Source: Mesorhizobium sp. B2-3-12
GTDB taxonomy: Bacteria > Pseudomonadota > Alphaproteobacteria > Rhizobiales > Rhizobiaceae
Direction: 5' to 3'
DNA length: 64,000 bases
Assembly: GCF_006442205.1 (NCBI RefSeq)
Contig: NZ_VFVR01000004.1
Span: 310,001-374,000, forward strand
Shown here: positions 1 through 11,949 of the stretch, piece by piece
How the letters are laid out: each line of letters begins with the position of its first letter
How positions within the stretch are numbered: position 1 is the first letter of the stretch
Position numbers and translations under genes: made by a program
The notes under the pieces: generated by a model
Databases searched by the model: none
What the model was told of the DNA's origin: nothing
What the model saw: the letters and a program-made list of their open reading frames with translations, nothing else

Positions 1-730
1 CCGCCGCTGCCGAGGCAGCCACATTGGCGTCGCCGGCAATGCGCAAGCTGATCGTCTGGCGCACTGGCTCTCCGGCCGGCAGCATATAGGGCCATGGCAG
101 CGCCAGCGGCCGCACATAGGTCTTGTAGGAGGCGTCTGACCAGTTGCGCTGGTCCTCCATCTCGAATGTGTCGCCTTCCATCCGGCATTGCGCGGTAACG
201 CCGGGCCGCACCCTATGCGTGATGGCGCGCAAATCCTTGAAGGGCTGCCACGGGTCGATCAGATCGGGCAGTTCCGTCTCGACCACGCTGCCGTCGGTGT
301 GCTCGACCGTTACCGGGCTGCCGGCGAGGCCGGCGATCGGGTGCAGGATGCAGAAGCCGCAGCGGTTGGTCTCGAAGTCGCTCTCAGGAAGCGCGGTCAC
401 ATCGAAGATCAGCCGCCCGTCGGCAAAGCCTTCGATCGTCGCGTGGAAGCCAAGCCGGCTGCCGGCGGGGCCTAGGCAGCTTGCCGCGTAGCCGACGGCG
501 AAACGGTCGTCCCTCTGGTCGATGGTCAGCTCCGTCAGCTCAGGCTCATACGTGCCCCAGTCACGGTCGCGCACGATATAGGCGATGGCGCGCAGCACTT
601 CGGTTCCGCCATGGCGGATGGTGCGCAGATTGCCGTTGACCAGCTCCGCGCTCAATGCGCCCGCCTGCAGCAGGATCGGCGCCGCTTCCGCCGTCCGTGT
701 GCCGTAAAGATCGAAAGCGTCTGATGTCAT
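1..730 (-). CDS. apnL: D-apionate lactonase-like protein, C-terminus cut by window edge
   Basis: The frame is open from an ATG at 730 to the left window edge, about 243 residues with no stop. The ATG overlaps the TGA of the upstream dehydrogenase gene as ATGA, so the two are translationally coupled. The N-terminus reads MTSDAFDLYGT and the body contains EDQRNWSDASYKTY, which I recognise from the D-apionate lactonase family (ApnL), the enzyme that opens D-apionolactone to D-apionate in the cytoplasm. Its position directly after an ApsD-like dehydrogenase, whose product would be the lactone, supports this. The catalytic C-terminal half lies outside the window, so the assignment rests on the N-terminal half and on context. 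Confidence 0.72.
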   Translation of the reverse strand, partial: MTSDAFDLYGTRTAEAAPILLQAGALSAELVNGNLRTIRHGGTEVLRAIAYIVRDRDWGTYEPELTELTIDQRDDRFAVGYAASCLGPAGSRLGFHATIEGFADGRLIFDVTALPESDFETNRCGFCILHPIAGLAGSPVTVEHTDGSVVETELPDLIDPWQPFKDLRAITHRVRPGVTAQCRMEGDTFEMEDQRNWSDASYKTYVRPLALPWPYMLPAGEPVRQTISLRIAGDANVAASAAA

Positions 731-1761
731 CTGAGCAAGGCGTCGATTTGCACCGGTTCGCGGCTAGCGGCGCCGGCATAGGCGGCTTCGACGAGCGCAA
801 AGGTTTTCAGATTGTCGGCGCCCGAGGTCGCCGGTTCCTTGCCTGATGCAAGGCGGTCTATCCAGTGCTTCTGGATCGCCAGCACACTTTCCTGGATGTT
901 GTGCCATGGCCGCGAGGCCCAGGGCAGCAGCGGCGGCGAGACATCGCTCACCTTGGTCCCGCTCTTGCCGGTGACGGTCAACCGGTACCCTTGCGCCAGC
1001 CGGATCGTGCCGTCGCCGCCGTCGAGTTCGATCAGCGTTTCCGGAAATGGCTCGACGGCAAGCTTCGTCGCATAGCTGCAATCGACGACGGAAGTGGCGC
1101 CGCCGCCATGGTCCATCAGCATCGTGGCGACATCCTCGCCGGCGATGGCCGGGTTGATGCGCGCCGTGCGGGCGGTGAGGCTCGACACGTCGCCGAGCAG
1201 GAAGCGGGCTATGTCGAGGATGTGGATGCCAAGATCCTCGATGATGAAACGCTTGCCCGTCGCCAGATAGGGCTGGCCGGAAAACACGTCATAGCCGGAG
1301 CGGAACGAGATGCGGCCGAAGAAGGGCGTGCCGATCTCGCCGCTGTCGAGCACCGCGCGCACCGCCTGGATCGGCGACTGCCAGCGAAAGTTTTCGTGGA
1401 TCATCAGCGGCACGCCGGCATCGGCGCAAGCCTTCACCATCGCCTTGGCATCGCTGAGCGTCGGCGCGAAGGGTTTCTGGCAGATGACAGGGACGCGGTG
1501 GCCGGCTGCTATTTCGACCAGCGCACGATGGCTGCCCACCGTGGTGGCGATGTCGACGAAGTCGAGTTTCTCCGCCGCGAACATCGCCGCCGCATCGGCG
1601 TAGCGCCGCGCCACGCCGAATTGGTCGCCGACGATCCTGAGCCGTTCCGGATCGCGGTCGCAGATGGCGACGATCATGGCGCCTTCGATGTCGCGCCAGG
1701 CATGCATCTGGTTGACGGCGAAGAAGCCGCAGCCGATCAGCGCTCCACGCAACGCAGCCAT
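727..1761 (-). CDS. apsD: D-apiose dehydrogenase-like Gfo/Idh/MocA oxidoreductase
   Basis: This 344-residue protein has an N-terminal Rossmann fold (GALIGCGFFAVNQ near residues 5-17) and the Gfo/Idh/MocA motif CQKPFAP, whose lysine is the usual catalytic residue. The FFAVNQMHAW segment and overall length match D-apiose dehydrogenase (ApsD), which oxidises D-apiose to D-apionolactone with NAD(P). An ATG at 1761 was chosen because it follows the permease stop by two bases with a purine-rich stretch ahead of it; a TTG six bases further upstream is the alternative. It is the fifth gene of a minus-strand operon after an ABC importer and overlaps the lactonase gene. An inositol or other sugar dehydrogenase of the same family cannot be excluded from sequence alone. 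Confidence 0.75.
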   Translation of the reverse strand: MAALRGALIGCGFFAVNQMHAWRDIEGAMIVAICDRDPERLRIVGDQFGVARRYADAAAMFAAEKLDFVDIATTVGSHRALVEIAAGHRVPVICQKPFAPTLSDAKAMVKACADAGVPLMIHENFRWQSPIQAVRAVLDSGEIGTPFFGRISFRSGYDVFSGQPYLATGKRFIIEDLGIHILDIARFLLGDVSSLTARTARINPAIAGEDVATMLMDHGGGATSVVDCSYATKLAVEPFPETLIELDGGDGTIRLAQGYRLTVTGKSGTKVSDVSPPLLPWASRPWHNIQESVLAIQKHWIDRLASGKEPATSGADNLKTFALVEAAYAGAASREPVQIDALLR

Positions 1762-1763
1762 TC

Positions 1764-2827
1764 TCAACCCGCCTTTGCCATCTGCATCAGGGTAACACGC
1801 TGCTGCAGCCGGCGCTGCGCCTGGTCGACGACGACGGCGACGATGATGACCAGGCCTTTGATCACCATCTGCCAGAAGGAACTGACGCCCATCATCACCA
1901 GGCCGTCCGACAGGATACCGATGACGAAGGCGCCGACGATGGTGCCGCCGATCGTGCCGCGCCCGCCAGACATCGAGGTGCCGCCGAGCACCGCCGCGGC
2001 GATGGCGTTCAATTCGAAGCTTTCGCCGGTCGCCGGATGCGAGGCCATCAGCTCCGACGAGATGATCAGGCCGACGATCGCCGCGCAGAAGCCGGAGAAC
2101 ATGTAGACGAACATCTTGACCATGTTGACGCGCACGCCCGAGATGCGCGCCGCGCGCTCATTGCCGCCGACGGCGAAGATGTGGCGGCCAAGCGGCGTGT
2201 AGCGGGCGAGATAGGCAGCCCCCAGCGCCACCACGATCAGGATCCAGATCGACACCGGCAGGCCGAGCAGCCGGCCGGCGCCGAGGAAGCCGAAGCCGGT
2301 GGTGCCGAGTTCCGGCTTGCCGACCAGGTTGGGGAAGGTGCGGCCGTCGGAGGACAGCAGCGCGAAACCGCGCGCCACATAGAGTACGCCGAGCGTGGCG
2401 ATGAAGGGCGCGACGTTGAGCCTGGTGATCAGCAGGCCGTTGACCGCGCCGATCGCTATGCCGACCAGAAGCGTGATCAGGGCAATCTCGACCACGTTGA
2501 AATAGACGGTGTACCCCATCTGCAGGTCGATGCCGTTGAGCACGAGATAGCCGGCCACCATGCCGCACAGGCCGACGATCGAGCCGACCGAAAGGTCGAT
2601 GCCGCCGGTGATGATGACGAAGGTCATGCCCATGGCGAGGAAGGCGTTGAGCGCGACGTGCTTGGCCATAAGGATCAGATTGGCGGCCGACAGGAAGTTG
2701 GGCGCCGCGATCGAGAAGAACACCAGCACGGCAATCAGCGCGATGAAAGTCCGGAGCTTCATCAACGTCAGCAGCGCGGAGCCGCCGGAGGCGGAGGGAG
2801 CGGCCGCCTTGGCCGGAATGTCAGTCA

Positions 2828-2828
<1 letters not shown>
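1764..2828 (-). CDS. CUT2 sugar ABC transporter permease (importer 1)
   Basis: The 354-residue protein is a RbsC-type inner-membrane permease with about ten hydrophobic segments and the family signature GGIDLSVGSIVGL near residues 75-87. It also has the cytoplasmic loop motif VGGNERAARISG that contacts the ATPase. The ATG overlaps the ATPase stop by one base (TGATG), which shows tight coupling. Its partners are the ATPase, the DUF2291 lipoprotein and the binding protein just upstream. The location next to apsD and apnL suggests it imports D-apiose or a related branched pentose; the substrate is inference. Confidence 0.9.
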
Positions 2829-4392
<1,564 letters not shown>

Positions 4393-4396
<4 letters not shown>

Positions 4397-5055
4397 GGCT
4401 TGGGCCCGATCTCGGCCTCCGCCGGCGTCACCAGCGGCAGGTCTTGGCCGCCTTCGATCGTGTAGGCGCCGAGCACCTTGGCGGTGCGGCCCTCGAGTGC
4501 CTCGCGCGGCAGTTTGGAGAGCACGGTCTTGCCGGCATAGGCGTTGAAGGCCTTGCCGAACTGGGCGAAGTCGATCTGGTTGGTGAAGTCGTTGAACTGG
4601 ACGAAATCGAGGCTGTCGCGCAGCGCCGTGCCGCGCATCGCCGGCCCGATCTGGATGCGCGCATCGGCCTTGCCGTCGCCGTCGACGTCGATATCCATCG
4701 TGCCCGCGCGAGACTGCGTGTTGGCGGCGACGATCTTGCCCTCGACACGGACCGCGAAGGTCCATGGCGAGTTCGCCTGCTTCCTGGGATTGCCGTATTT
4801 GGCGCCGGCCGCCGCCGGATCGGTTTTCGCCAGCGCCTGGACCTCTGCGAACGGCCCGGCCTTCTGGTTGAGATAGGGTATGACCTTCGAGGCCCAGATG
4901 TCCTCGACCATCTTGTCCGGATTGAAGGCAGGCGCGCTGTTTTCGCTCTGCGCCACGGGCGTCGGCAGGATCTTGCAGCCGCCAAGGCCAAGGCCCGCGA
5001 GCGCGGCAAGCGTCAGCCAGCTAAAAGGGGTCTGCCAGGTCAATGTCTTCGGCAT
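4393..5055 (-). CDS. DUF2291 lipoprotein of sugar importer 1
   Basis: The protein begins with a basic and hydrophobic leader followed by the lipobox LGGC, so it should be lipid-anchored at the outer face of the inner membrane. The rest matches the DUF2291 pattern (MVEDIWASKVIPYL, FAVRVEGKIV, DIDVDGDGKADA), a family often found beside CUT2 sugar importers and of unknown biochemical role. The ATG at 5055 gives a 27-residue leader; a TTG at 5091 would lengthen it to 39 residues and is less likely. The stop overlaps the ATPase start. It may be an accessory of importer 1. Confidence 0.8.
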
Positions 5056-5200
5056 GGCGGTCAAAAGCACCCGGAACGTGAAGTCGCGCAATTCCAGGAA
5101 AAAATGTGGAACGGTTTTTCCGTCCGGAACCGCGTCAAAACAAAGAGTCAGGCGAGGGGCGAACCCGGAGGTCCACCCCTCGCAATCATATCGCGCCGGC

Positions 5201-6175
<975 letters not shown>

Positions 6176-6358
6176 TCAAGGCCGCTGTCTGCGTCTGAAT
6201 TCGTCAGGCCGCGGAGAATGCGGACCACTTCGGCTCAAGCCGTCGATCGGCTTTTTCAGAGCCGATCAGCACTCCCGTTCCCCGCCATCCTCCACTCGTC
6301 CGGGCTTCGAACTCCTAGCGAAGCGTGCCCGATCCAAGCCAGCAACAACTTAGCCAAC

Positions 6359-6377
6359 TGGTATAATGAGTCAACCA
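6359..6377. promoter_or_regulatory. 19-bp dyad, candidate GntR operator upstream of importer 1
   Basis: TGGTATAATGAGTCAACCA has TGGT/ACCA arms around 11 bases and matches the site at 7295 at 15 of 19 positions. It lies about 217 bases upstream of the importer 1 binding-protein start and just after the apnO stop. TGGT...ACCA dyads are typical of FadR-subfamily GntR regulators of sugar-acid genes; assignment to the GntR gene at 12.3 kb is inference. Confidence 0.55.
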
Positions 6378-6410
6378 CAAATTCAGGTGATATGTACCTG
6401 ATGAGCTGGC

Positions 6411-7238
6411 TCAGGTGATCCGCTGAATGCTGGCCGCGATCTCTTCGGGCTCGAAGACGCGCTTCCAGTCGTCGCGCATCAGCACCGGCTTGCCGAATTC
6501 GATCGCCTTGTTGCAGGCGTCGGAGAACACGCCCTTGGTTTCGCCGAAGATGACGGCGCCGAGCACGTTCATGTGGCCGAGCAGAAAGTCGAGTGCCGCC
6601 TGCTGGTCGACACCGCGCGCCACCACCTCGTCGACCGCTTCCTTCATGACGACCAGCAGCGAGGCGCACACCGTTTCCGAAAGGCCGGGCTCGAGCAGCG
6701 CCATCTGTTCGACGGAAACGCGGTGCGAGCGCATCACCGGCGCCCAGATGATCTTGGCGATGGCCTCGCCCTTGGCGTAGTCGGCTTCCGGTCCCTGCAT
6801 CAGCGCGCTGACCATGTGCTGCTTTGCCTTGACGCCGCCGAAATAGTCCTTCTTGGCCGCCATGTCGGTCTCGTCGTTGAAGATCGGCGGATGGCAGGGA
6901 TGGGTGACGAAGTAGGTCAGGTCGGGACGGTCGGGCAGATGGCCGGCGAACGGTGCTGCCGCGTCGAGCACGATGACCATCGTGCCCGGCGCGAGCTTGC
7001 TCTCGATGCTGGTCGCGACCTTGCCGATATGGGTGTCCGGGACCGCCAGGATCACCACCTCGGCGCCTTTCAGCGCCTCGTCGGCGCTGACCGTGTCGAA
7101 GCCCAATCCGGTCTTCAGCCGCTCACGCCCGGCCTCGCTGACCTCGACATGGCGGATCGTGTAGGGCGAGCCGCGGAAATTGGTTGAAAGGCGGTAGCCC
7201 ATTTTTCCGCCGGCACCGAACAGCGCGATCGTCGTCAT
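6411..7238 (-). CDS. apnO: D-apionate oxidoisomerase-like dehydrogenase
   Basis: This 275-residue protein has an N-terminal NAD(P)-binding motif (LFGAGGKMG, residues 6-14) and the motif HPCHPP at 113-118 followed by IFNDET. These fit D-apionate oxidoisomerase (ApnO), which oxidises D-apionate and moves its hydroxymethyl group to give 3-oxo-isoapionate. It stands alone between two importers, with a candidate operator 57 bases upstream and another just downstream. A paralogue lies at 14416. Of the two copies this one has my preference as the true ApnO because it is in the same arm as apsD and apnL, but sequence alone does not settle which substrate each copy uses. Confidence 0.7.
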   Translation of the reverse strand: MTTIALFGAGGKMGYRLSTNFRGSPYTIRHVEVSEAGRERLKTGLGFDTVSADEALKGAEVVILAVPDTHIGKVATSIESKLAPGTMVIVLDAAAPFAGHLPDRPDLTYFVTHPCHPPIFNDETDMAAKKDYFGGVKAKQHMVSALMQGPEADYAKGEAIAKIIWAPVMRSHRVSVEQMALLEPGLSETVCASLLVVMKEAVDEVVARGVDQQAALDFLLGHMNVLGAVIFGETKGVFSDACNKAIEFGKPVLMRDDWKRVFEPEEIAASIQRIT

Positions 7239-7294
7239 CTAGCCCTTGCTCCCTGGTCCTGGACGATGGCATCGCCGATCGTCACCTTGTCTAC

Positions 7295-7313
7295 TGGTAT
7301 GATCACTCTACCA
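7295..7313. promoter_or_regulatory. 19-bp dyad, candidate GntR operator upstream of apnO
   Basis: TGGTATGATCACTCTACCA has TGGT/ACCA arms (TGGTA/TACCA when extended) and shares the pattern TGGTATRATSASTCWACCA with the site at 6359. It lies 57 bases upstream of the apnO start, where a repressor would block transcription. Confidence 0.6.
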
Positions 7314-7345
7314 TAAATTGGCAAGAGAAATCATCATCCATGGTG

Positions 7346-8380
7346 TCATTCCGGCCGGATCGCCACGGCATTTTGTTCGGGTTTCAGCGTGCCGTCGTCG
7401 CCTGCGCGATCGACGGCGGCTCGTCGCGACAGCACCTGCCGGCCTGCCAGCGCCAGGACGAAGATCACGACGATGCCTTGCACGATGTCCTGCGCGCCTG
7501 GCGGCAGGCCGACGATCTGCATGGTGGTGACGATCAGGATCAAAAGGATGCTTGCGAACAGTGTGCCCACGGCACTTGCCGAGCCGCCGAAGATCAGCGT
7601 GCCGCCCAGCACCACCGCGGCGATGGACTGCAGGAGATAGGGCTGGCCCATTTCGAGAAAGGCGCCGCCGATATAGGCGCCGAGCAGCAGCCCGTTGAGC
7701 GAAGCCAGCACCGACGAGATGATGAAGGCCGAGGCGATGACGCGGTTGTTGCGGATCGCCGCCAGCCGCGCGGCGGCTCGGTTCTGGCCGACCGCCGACA
7801 GCAATTGTCCGAACACAGTATAGCGCAGCACGAAGGCGGTCGCGGCCACGCCGACGATGGCGATGACGGCCATGACCGGCACGCCGGAGACACGGCCCGT
7901 CGCCAGCGTCTTCAACAGCGGGCTGACGGCAAAGCCGGATATGGCGCGGTTCGACAGCAGCGTTGCCGTCGCCAGCACATAGCCGGTCGCCAGCGTGGCG
8001 ATGATGGCCGGTATGTTGAGCCCGACCACGAGCAGCGAGTTCAGCGCGCCGACGGCGAGGCCGAGCAGGATCGCCGCGCCGACGCCGATGGCGAGGTTGG
8101 CGTCCTGGCCCTTGATGGTGAGCAGCGCCACGAAGGCGCTGAGCGTAATGACCGAGGCCACCGAAAGGTCGATATTGCCACGCCCGGTGGTGACGACGAA
8201 CATCTGGCCGATGCCGACGACGGTCAGGAACGAGGCCGACAGCATGATGCCCGACAGGCTGTTGAGGCTGAAGCGGTTGGTCACCACCGACAGCACCAGC
8301 CAAAGGACCAGCACGCCAATGGCCGACCAGACCCAGCGGTTCTTCTGCGCCCAGAGGCTGAAGGTGGCGAGGCCGTTCAT
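7346..8380 (-). CDS. CUT2 sugar ABC transporter permease (importer 2)
   Basis: The 344-residue protein is a RbsC-type permease with about ten membrane segments and the motif TTGRGNIDLSVASVITL. Its conserved cytoplasmic loop reads VGQNRAAARLAAI. The ATG at 8380 overlaps the stop of the upstream fused ATPase-permease as ATGA. With the permease half of that fused protein it would form a heteromeric membrane channel. The C-terminal tail is long and polar. The likely substrate is a sugar or sugar acid of the apiose pathway, from context only. Confidence 0.88.
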   Translation of the reverse strand: MNGLATFSLWAQKNRWVWSAIGVLVLWLVLSVVTNRFSLNSLSGIMLSASFLTVVGIGQMFVVTTGRGNIDLSVASVITLSAFVALLTIKGQDANLAIGVGAAILLGLAVGALNSLLVVGLNIPAIIATLATGYVLATATLLSNRAISGFAVSPLLKTLATGRVSGVPVMAVIAIVGVAATAFVLRYTVFGQLLSAVGQNRAAARLAAIRNNRVIASAFIISSVLASLNGLLLGAYIGGAFLEMGQPYLLQSIAAVVLGGTLIFGGSASAVGTLFASILLILIVTTMQIVGLPPGAQDIVQGIVVIFVLALAGRQVLSRRAAVDRAGDDGTLKPEQNAVAIRPE

Positions 8381-10851
8381 TGTTCGCTCCTGCGGTCGGC
8401 GGTCAGGCTGCGCAGCGTCAGCAGGGCGATGAGCACCAGCCCTTGCGTCGCGGCGTTGAAGTCGCTGCTCACGTTCAGCGTGCCGAGCAGGGCGCCAATC
8501 AACGACAAGGTAACCGCGCCGGCGATGGCGCCGACCGGAGAGATGACGCCGCCGAGCAGCGAGCAGCCGCCCATCACCACGGCGGCGACGCTGAGCAGCG
8601 TGAACGAACTGCCGGAATTGATGTCGCTTGCCGTGTTGATCGCCGTCAGCGACAGGCCGGCGGCGGCCGCGAACAATCCGGCGACGAGGTAGCGCACCAG
8701 CGCATAGCGGGTCGGCGACCAGCCGGAGCGGACCATGGCGGTCGGATTGTTGCCGAAGCCGCGCAGCACCACGCCGAGCGGCAGCCGGTCGATCACCAAC
8801 ACCACCAGCGCGACCGCGGCGATGAGGATGATGGAGGTGGGCAGGAAGCCAAGCGACCAGTTGAACATGGCCGACAGCCATTCGGGGCTGGCGCCGCCGG
8901 GTGTCGGCTGCAAGGCGTAGCCCAGTCCCATCCAGATGAAGGAGGCGCCGAGCGTGACGACGATGGCCGGGATCTTGCGCGCCTGGATCAAGCCGCCAAG
9001 CCCGGCATAGGCGGCGACCGCCGCCGCCAGCGTCAGCGCGCCGAGCCATGGCTGATCGTAGAGCAGCGTGGCGGAGAGCACGCTGACCAGGCCGGCAAAG
9101 GCGCCGACACCGAGGTCGATCTCGCTGCCGCCGACGATGAACATCTGCGCCGCCGTCACCAGCACCAGCGACAGCGCCGGCATCAGGAGCAGGTCGATCC
9201 CGAAGATCGAGGCGACCGCCGGATTGGCCGAGATCATCACCGCCAGCACGGCGGCTAGACCGATGAAGGGAGCCGCGTTGACCAGCCCGCGGGCAAGTCC
9301 GGCACCGGTGGCACTTTTCCCGGAGCCGGCGCGCGTGTCTGCCTGCTGGGCGAAGGAGGCGCCAACGACGGCCGATTCCGTGATCGCCTCGCCGCTCAAT
9401 TCCTTGACGATGCGTCCGCCCGAAAACACCAGCACGCGGTCGCAGGCCAAAAGCTCGGCGTCTTCGGTCGTGTGCCAGATCAGGGTGCGCCCGCCGCGCG
9501 CGATGTCGTTGCAGAGCCTGTAGAAATCCTGCTTGGTGGCGATGTCGACGCCGCGTGTCGGATCGTCGAGCAGCAGGATCGGCGTGTCGGCAACGAGCGC
9601 GCGGGCAACCAGCGCCTTCTGCTGGTTGCCGCCGCTGAGTTCGAGGATGTTGGAGCCGAAACGCTTGTCGTCGAGCCGCAGCCGGCCGGCCGCATCGGCC
9701 GCCGCCTCGCGGTTGGCGCGCTCCGAAACCAGGCCCAGTGCCGGACGGCGGGCAAGGCTGCCGATGCTGATGTTTCCAAGCACGCTCCACAGCGGGAACA
9801 CGCCTTCCTTCTGGCGGTCGCCAGCGATGAAACCGGCGTCACCGCTCCTGGTCACCGCGGCACCCCTGGCGGTATCCGGCTCGAAGATGGTGTGCAGCAA
9901 CTCCTTCTGGCCGCTGCCTTCGAGCCCTGCCAGCCCGATGATCTCGCCGCGGCCGATCGCAATGTCGTGGCCGAGCCCCGCTGTCAGGAATCCCGACAAT
10001 CTGACCAGCGCCTCGCCCCTGCTGACGGCGGCGGCACTGTGCTGGTGGATCGAATTGGCGTCGCCGCCCATGAGTTGCACAAGTTGGCCGATCGAGGTGG
10101 TGGCGACATCGCCGCGCCAGGCGGTGCGGCCGTTGCGCAGCACCATCACCTGCGTGGCGATATCGATGATTTCCTGCAGCTTGTGGCTGATGAAGATGAA
10201 GGCGAGGCCGGATCTGGCCCGTTCGCGGATGAAGGCCCGCAACTGCCTGGAGCGGTCGAGGTCGAGCGAGGAGGTCGGCTCGTCGAGTACGATCAGCTTG
10301 ACACCGGGCGTCGCGGCGGCGCGCGAGATCTCGACCATCTGCCGCTCGGCGATGGAGAGGTGGCCGACCTCGGCATTTACGTCGATGCCGTTGGCGGGAA
10401 AGACGGCGTCAAGCGCCGCGCGGGCGCGAGCCCGGTAGAGTGCGCGCCAGCCGGGCCGGTTGGCCGCCTCGCCCGGTGTCTCCAGGAAGAAGTTCTCGGC
10501 GACCGAAAGGTTGGCGCACAGCGACAGTTCCTGGTGCACCATGCGGATGCCGCGCCGTTGCGCCTCTGCCGTGTCGTAGTCAACGAAGCTCACATCCTGG
10601 CCGGCGAACGAGATCGAGCCCAGGGTCGGCGACGTTGCCCCGCACAGGATGCGCATCAGCGTCGACTTGCCGGCCCCGTTGCCGCCGACCAGGCCGATGA
10701 TTTCGCCGGCCGAGACGGCGAGGTCGATCGCCGCATTCGCCAAGGTCGGCCCGAAACTCTTGGTGATCTTCGACAGCGAGACGACGTCCGACCGCGCGGC
10801 CGGCATCGTGGCGGCGGCATCTTCCGGGTCGGCTGCGGCAAGATGGGACAT
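8377..10851 (-). CDS. Fused CUT2 ABC ATPase and permease (importer 2)
   Basis: This 824-residue protein joins a complete RbsA-like double ATPase (about 20-500) to a complete RbsC-like permease (about 520-824). The first ATPase domain has Walker A GGNGAGKST at 56-64, Walker B LIVLDEP at 186-192 and a degenerate signature LSIAERQ. The second has the signature LSGGNQQK at 405-412 and LLLDDPTRG at 426-434. The permease half contains GGSEIDLGVGAFAGL and the loop FGNNPTAMVRSG. A GGAGG site precedes the ATG at 10851. CUT2 importers normally encode these as separate proteins, so the fusion is unusual; the reading frame is continuous through the joint, with a Gly/Ala/Ser-rich linker near 505-522. Confidence 0.9.
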   Translation of the reverse strand: MSHLAAADPEDAAATMPAARSDVVSLSKITKSFGPTLANAAIDLAVSAGEIIGLVGGNGAGKSTLMRILCGATSPTLGSISFAGQDVSFVDYDTAEAQRRGIRMVHQELSLCANLSVAENFFLETPGEAANRPGWRALYRARARAALDAVFPANGIDVNAEVGHLSIAERQMVEISRAAATPGVKLIVLDEPTSSLDLDRSRQLRAFIRERARSGLAFIFISHKLQEIIDIATQVMVLRNGRTAWRGDVATTSIGQLVQLMGGDANSIHQHSAAAVSRGEALVRLSGFLTAGLGHDIAIGRGEIIGLAGLEGSGQKELLHTIFEPDTARGAAVTRSGDAGFIAGDRQKEGVFPLWSVLGNISIGSLARRPALGLVSERANREAAADAAGRLRLDDKRFGSNILELSGGNQQKALVARALVADTPILLLDDPTRGVDIATKQDFYRLCNDIARGGRTLIWHTTEDAELLACDRVLVFSGGRIVKELSGEAITESAVVGASFAQQADTRAGSGKSATGAGLARGLVNAAPFIGLAAVLAVMISANPAVASIFGIDLLLMPALSLVLVTAAQMFIVGGSEIDLGVGAFAGLVSVLSATLLYDQPWLGALTLAAAVAAYAGLGGLIQARKIPAIVVTLGASFIWMGLGYALQPTPGGASPEWLSAMFNWSLGFLPTSIILIAAVALVVLVIDRLPLGVVLRGFGNNPTAMVRSGWSPTRYALVRYLVAGLFAAAAGLSLTAINTASDINSGSSFTLLSVAAVVMGGCSLLGGVISPVGAIAGAVTLSLIGALLGTLNVSSDFNAATQGLVLIALLTLRSLTADRRSEQ

Positions 10852-10926
10852 TCGTCCTCCGTTTCTGTACGGGCAAGGACCGGGCGCGGCCGTTTGGCGG
10901 CGCCCGGTCCTTGGGCATTCGCGACC

Positions 10927-11949
10927 TTACTTGGTGAGCAGGTTCTGCTTGACCCAGTCGAGCGAATAGCTGGGGCTGATGATCTGGCCGCCCGGCAGTT
11001 TCGCATACTCCTTGAGATTGCTGGCATCGACGGTCGCCACCGGCATGATCATCAGCTTCGGCGCCTTGCCGCCCTTGAGCAAGGAAAGGCCGAGCCAGAA
11101 CGCCGCGCCGCCAATGCCCGGCGTGGTGTTCATCGAGACCGTCTGGTAGCCGTTTTTGGCATTCTCGTCGGCCCACCATTTGACGAAGTCGGTGCCGCCG
11201 CCGCCTTCGATGATCGGCATCTTGCCGGCATAGTCGCCGCCATACTGGACGAAGGCCTGGGCAATGCCGACATCGTCGCTGCCGCCCTGGCCGAGCACGG
11301 CGTCGACATGCGGCAGCGAGGGCAGCACGTTGGCGATCGCCGCCTGCGCGACCGAGGCTGTCGCTTGGCCGTAGACGGTGGCGACAACCTTGATGTCGGG
11401 ATATTTCGCCAGCACCGACTGCTGCGCGTTGAACATGTCGTTGTCGGGCGCCGAGCCCTTCACACCGCGCACCTGGATGACGTTGCCCTTGCCGCCGATC
11501 ATCTTGAAGACGGCCTCGGCCTGGGCCGCCTTGTAGCCCTTGAAGTCGAAGTTGAGCTGGTAGTTGCAGGGCGCCGAAGCAACCGAATCGAAGGACACGA
11601 CTATAATGCCGGCCTTGCAGGCCTTTTCGATGATGCCGTTGACCGCGGTTTCCGAGGCGGCGTCGACGGCGAGCACGTCGACCTTCTTGAGGATCAGTTC
11701 GGCGATCTGGCTGTTCTGCTGCGCCACCGAGCCGTCACCGTTCATGACGATGTAGTCGGCGATCTGACCGGCCGCCTTGGCTTCCTTGGCCGAGGCCTCG
11801 AAAGCCTCCACCATCTGATGGCGCCAGGTGTTGCCGTAATAGGCGTTGGCGAGCGCGATCACCGGTTTGTCCGACGATGCCATCGCCGGCAAAACCGAAA
11901 CACTGGCCAGCGCGGCGCCGGCAAGCGCCGTCACAATAGAAAACTTCAT
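10927..11949 (-). CDS. Sugar-binding protein (importer 2)
   Basis: This periplasmic binding protein of about 340 residues has a signal peptide (MKFSIVTALAGAALASVSVL, cleavage near AMA-S at 24) and a Peripla_BP_4 type fold. Motifs include ALANAYYGNTWRHQMVEAFE, VLAVDAASETAVNG, IVVSFDSVAS and VLGQGGSDDVGIAQAF. The ATG at 11949 was chosen because GGGAGGAG sits seven bases ahead; an ATG five codons upstream overlaps that site. It heads the operon with the fused ATPase-permease and the permease and is divergent from the GntR gene. Confidence 0.9.
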   Translation of the reverse strand: MKFSIVTALAGAALASVSVLPAMASSDKPVIALANAYYGNTWRHQMVEAFEASAKEAKAAGQIADYIVMNGDGSVAQQNSQIAELILKKVDVLAVDAASETAVNGIIEKACKAGIIVVSFDSVASAPCNYQLNFDFKGYKAAQAEAVFKMIGGKGNVIQVRGVKGSAPDNDMFNAQQSVLAKYPDIKVVATVYGQATASVAQAAIANVLPSLPHVDAVLGQGGSDDVGIAQAFVQYGGDYAGKMPIIEGGGGTDFVKWWADENAKNGYQTVSMNTTPGIGGAAFWLGLSLLKGGKAPKLMIMPVATVDASNLKEYAKLPGGQIISPSYSLDWVKQNLLTK

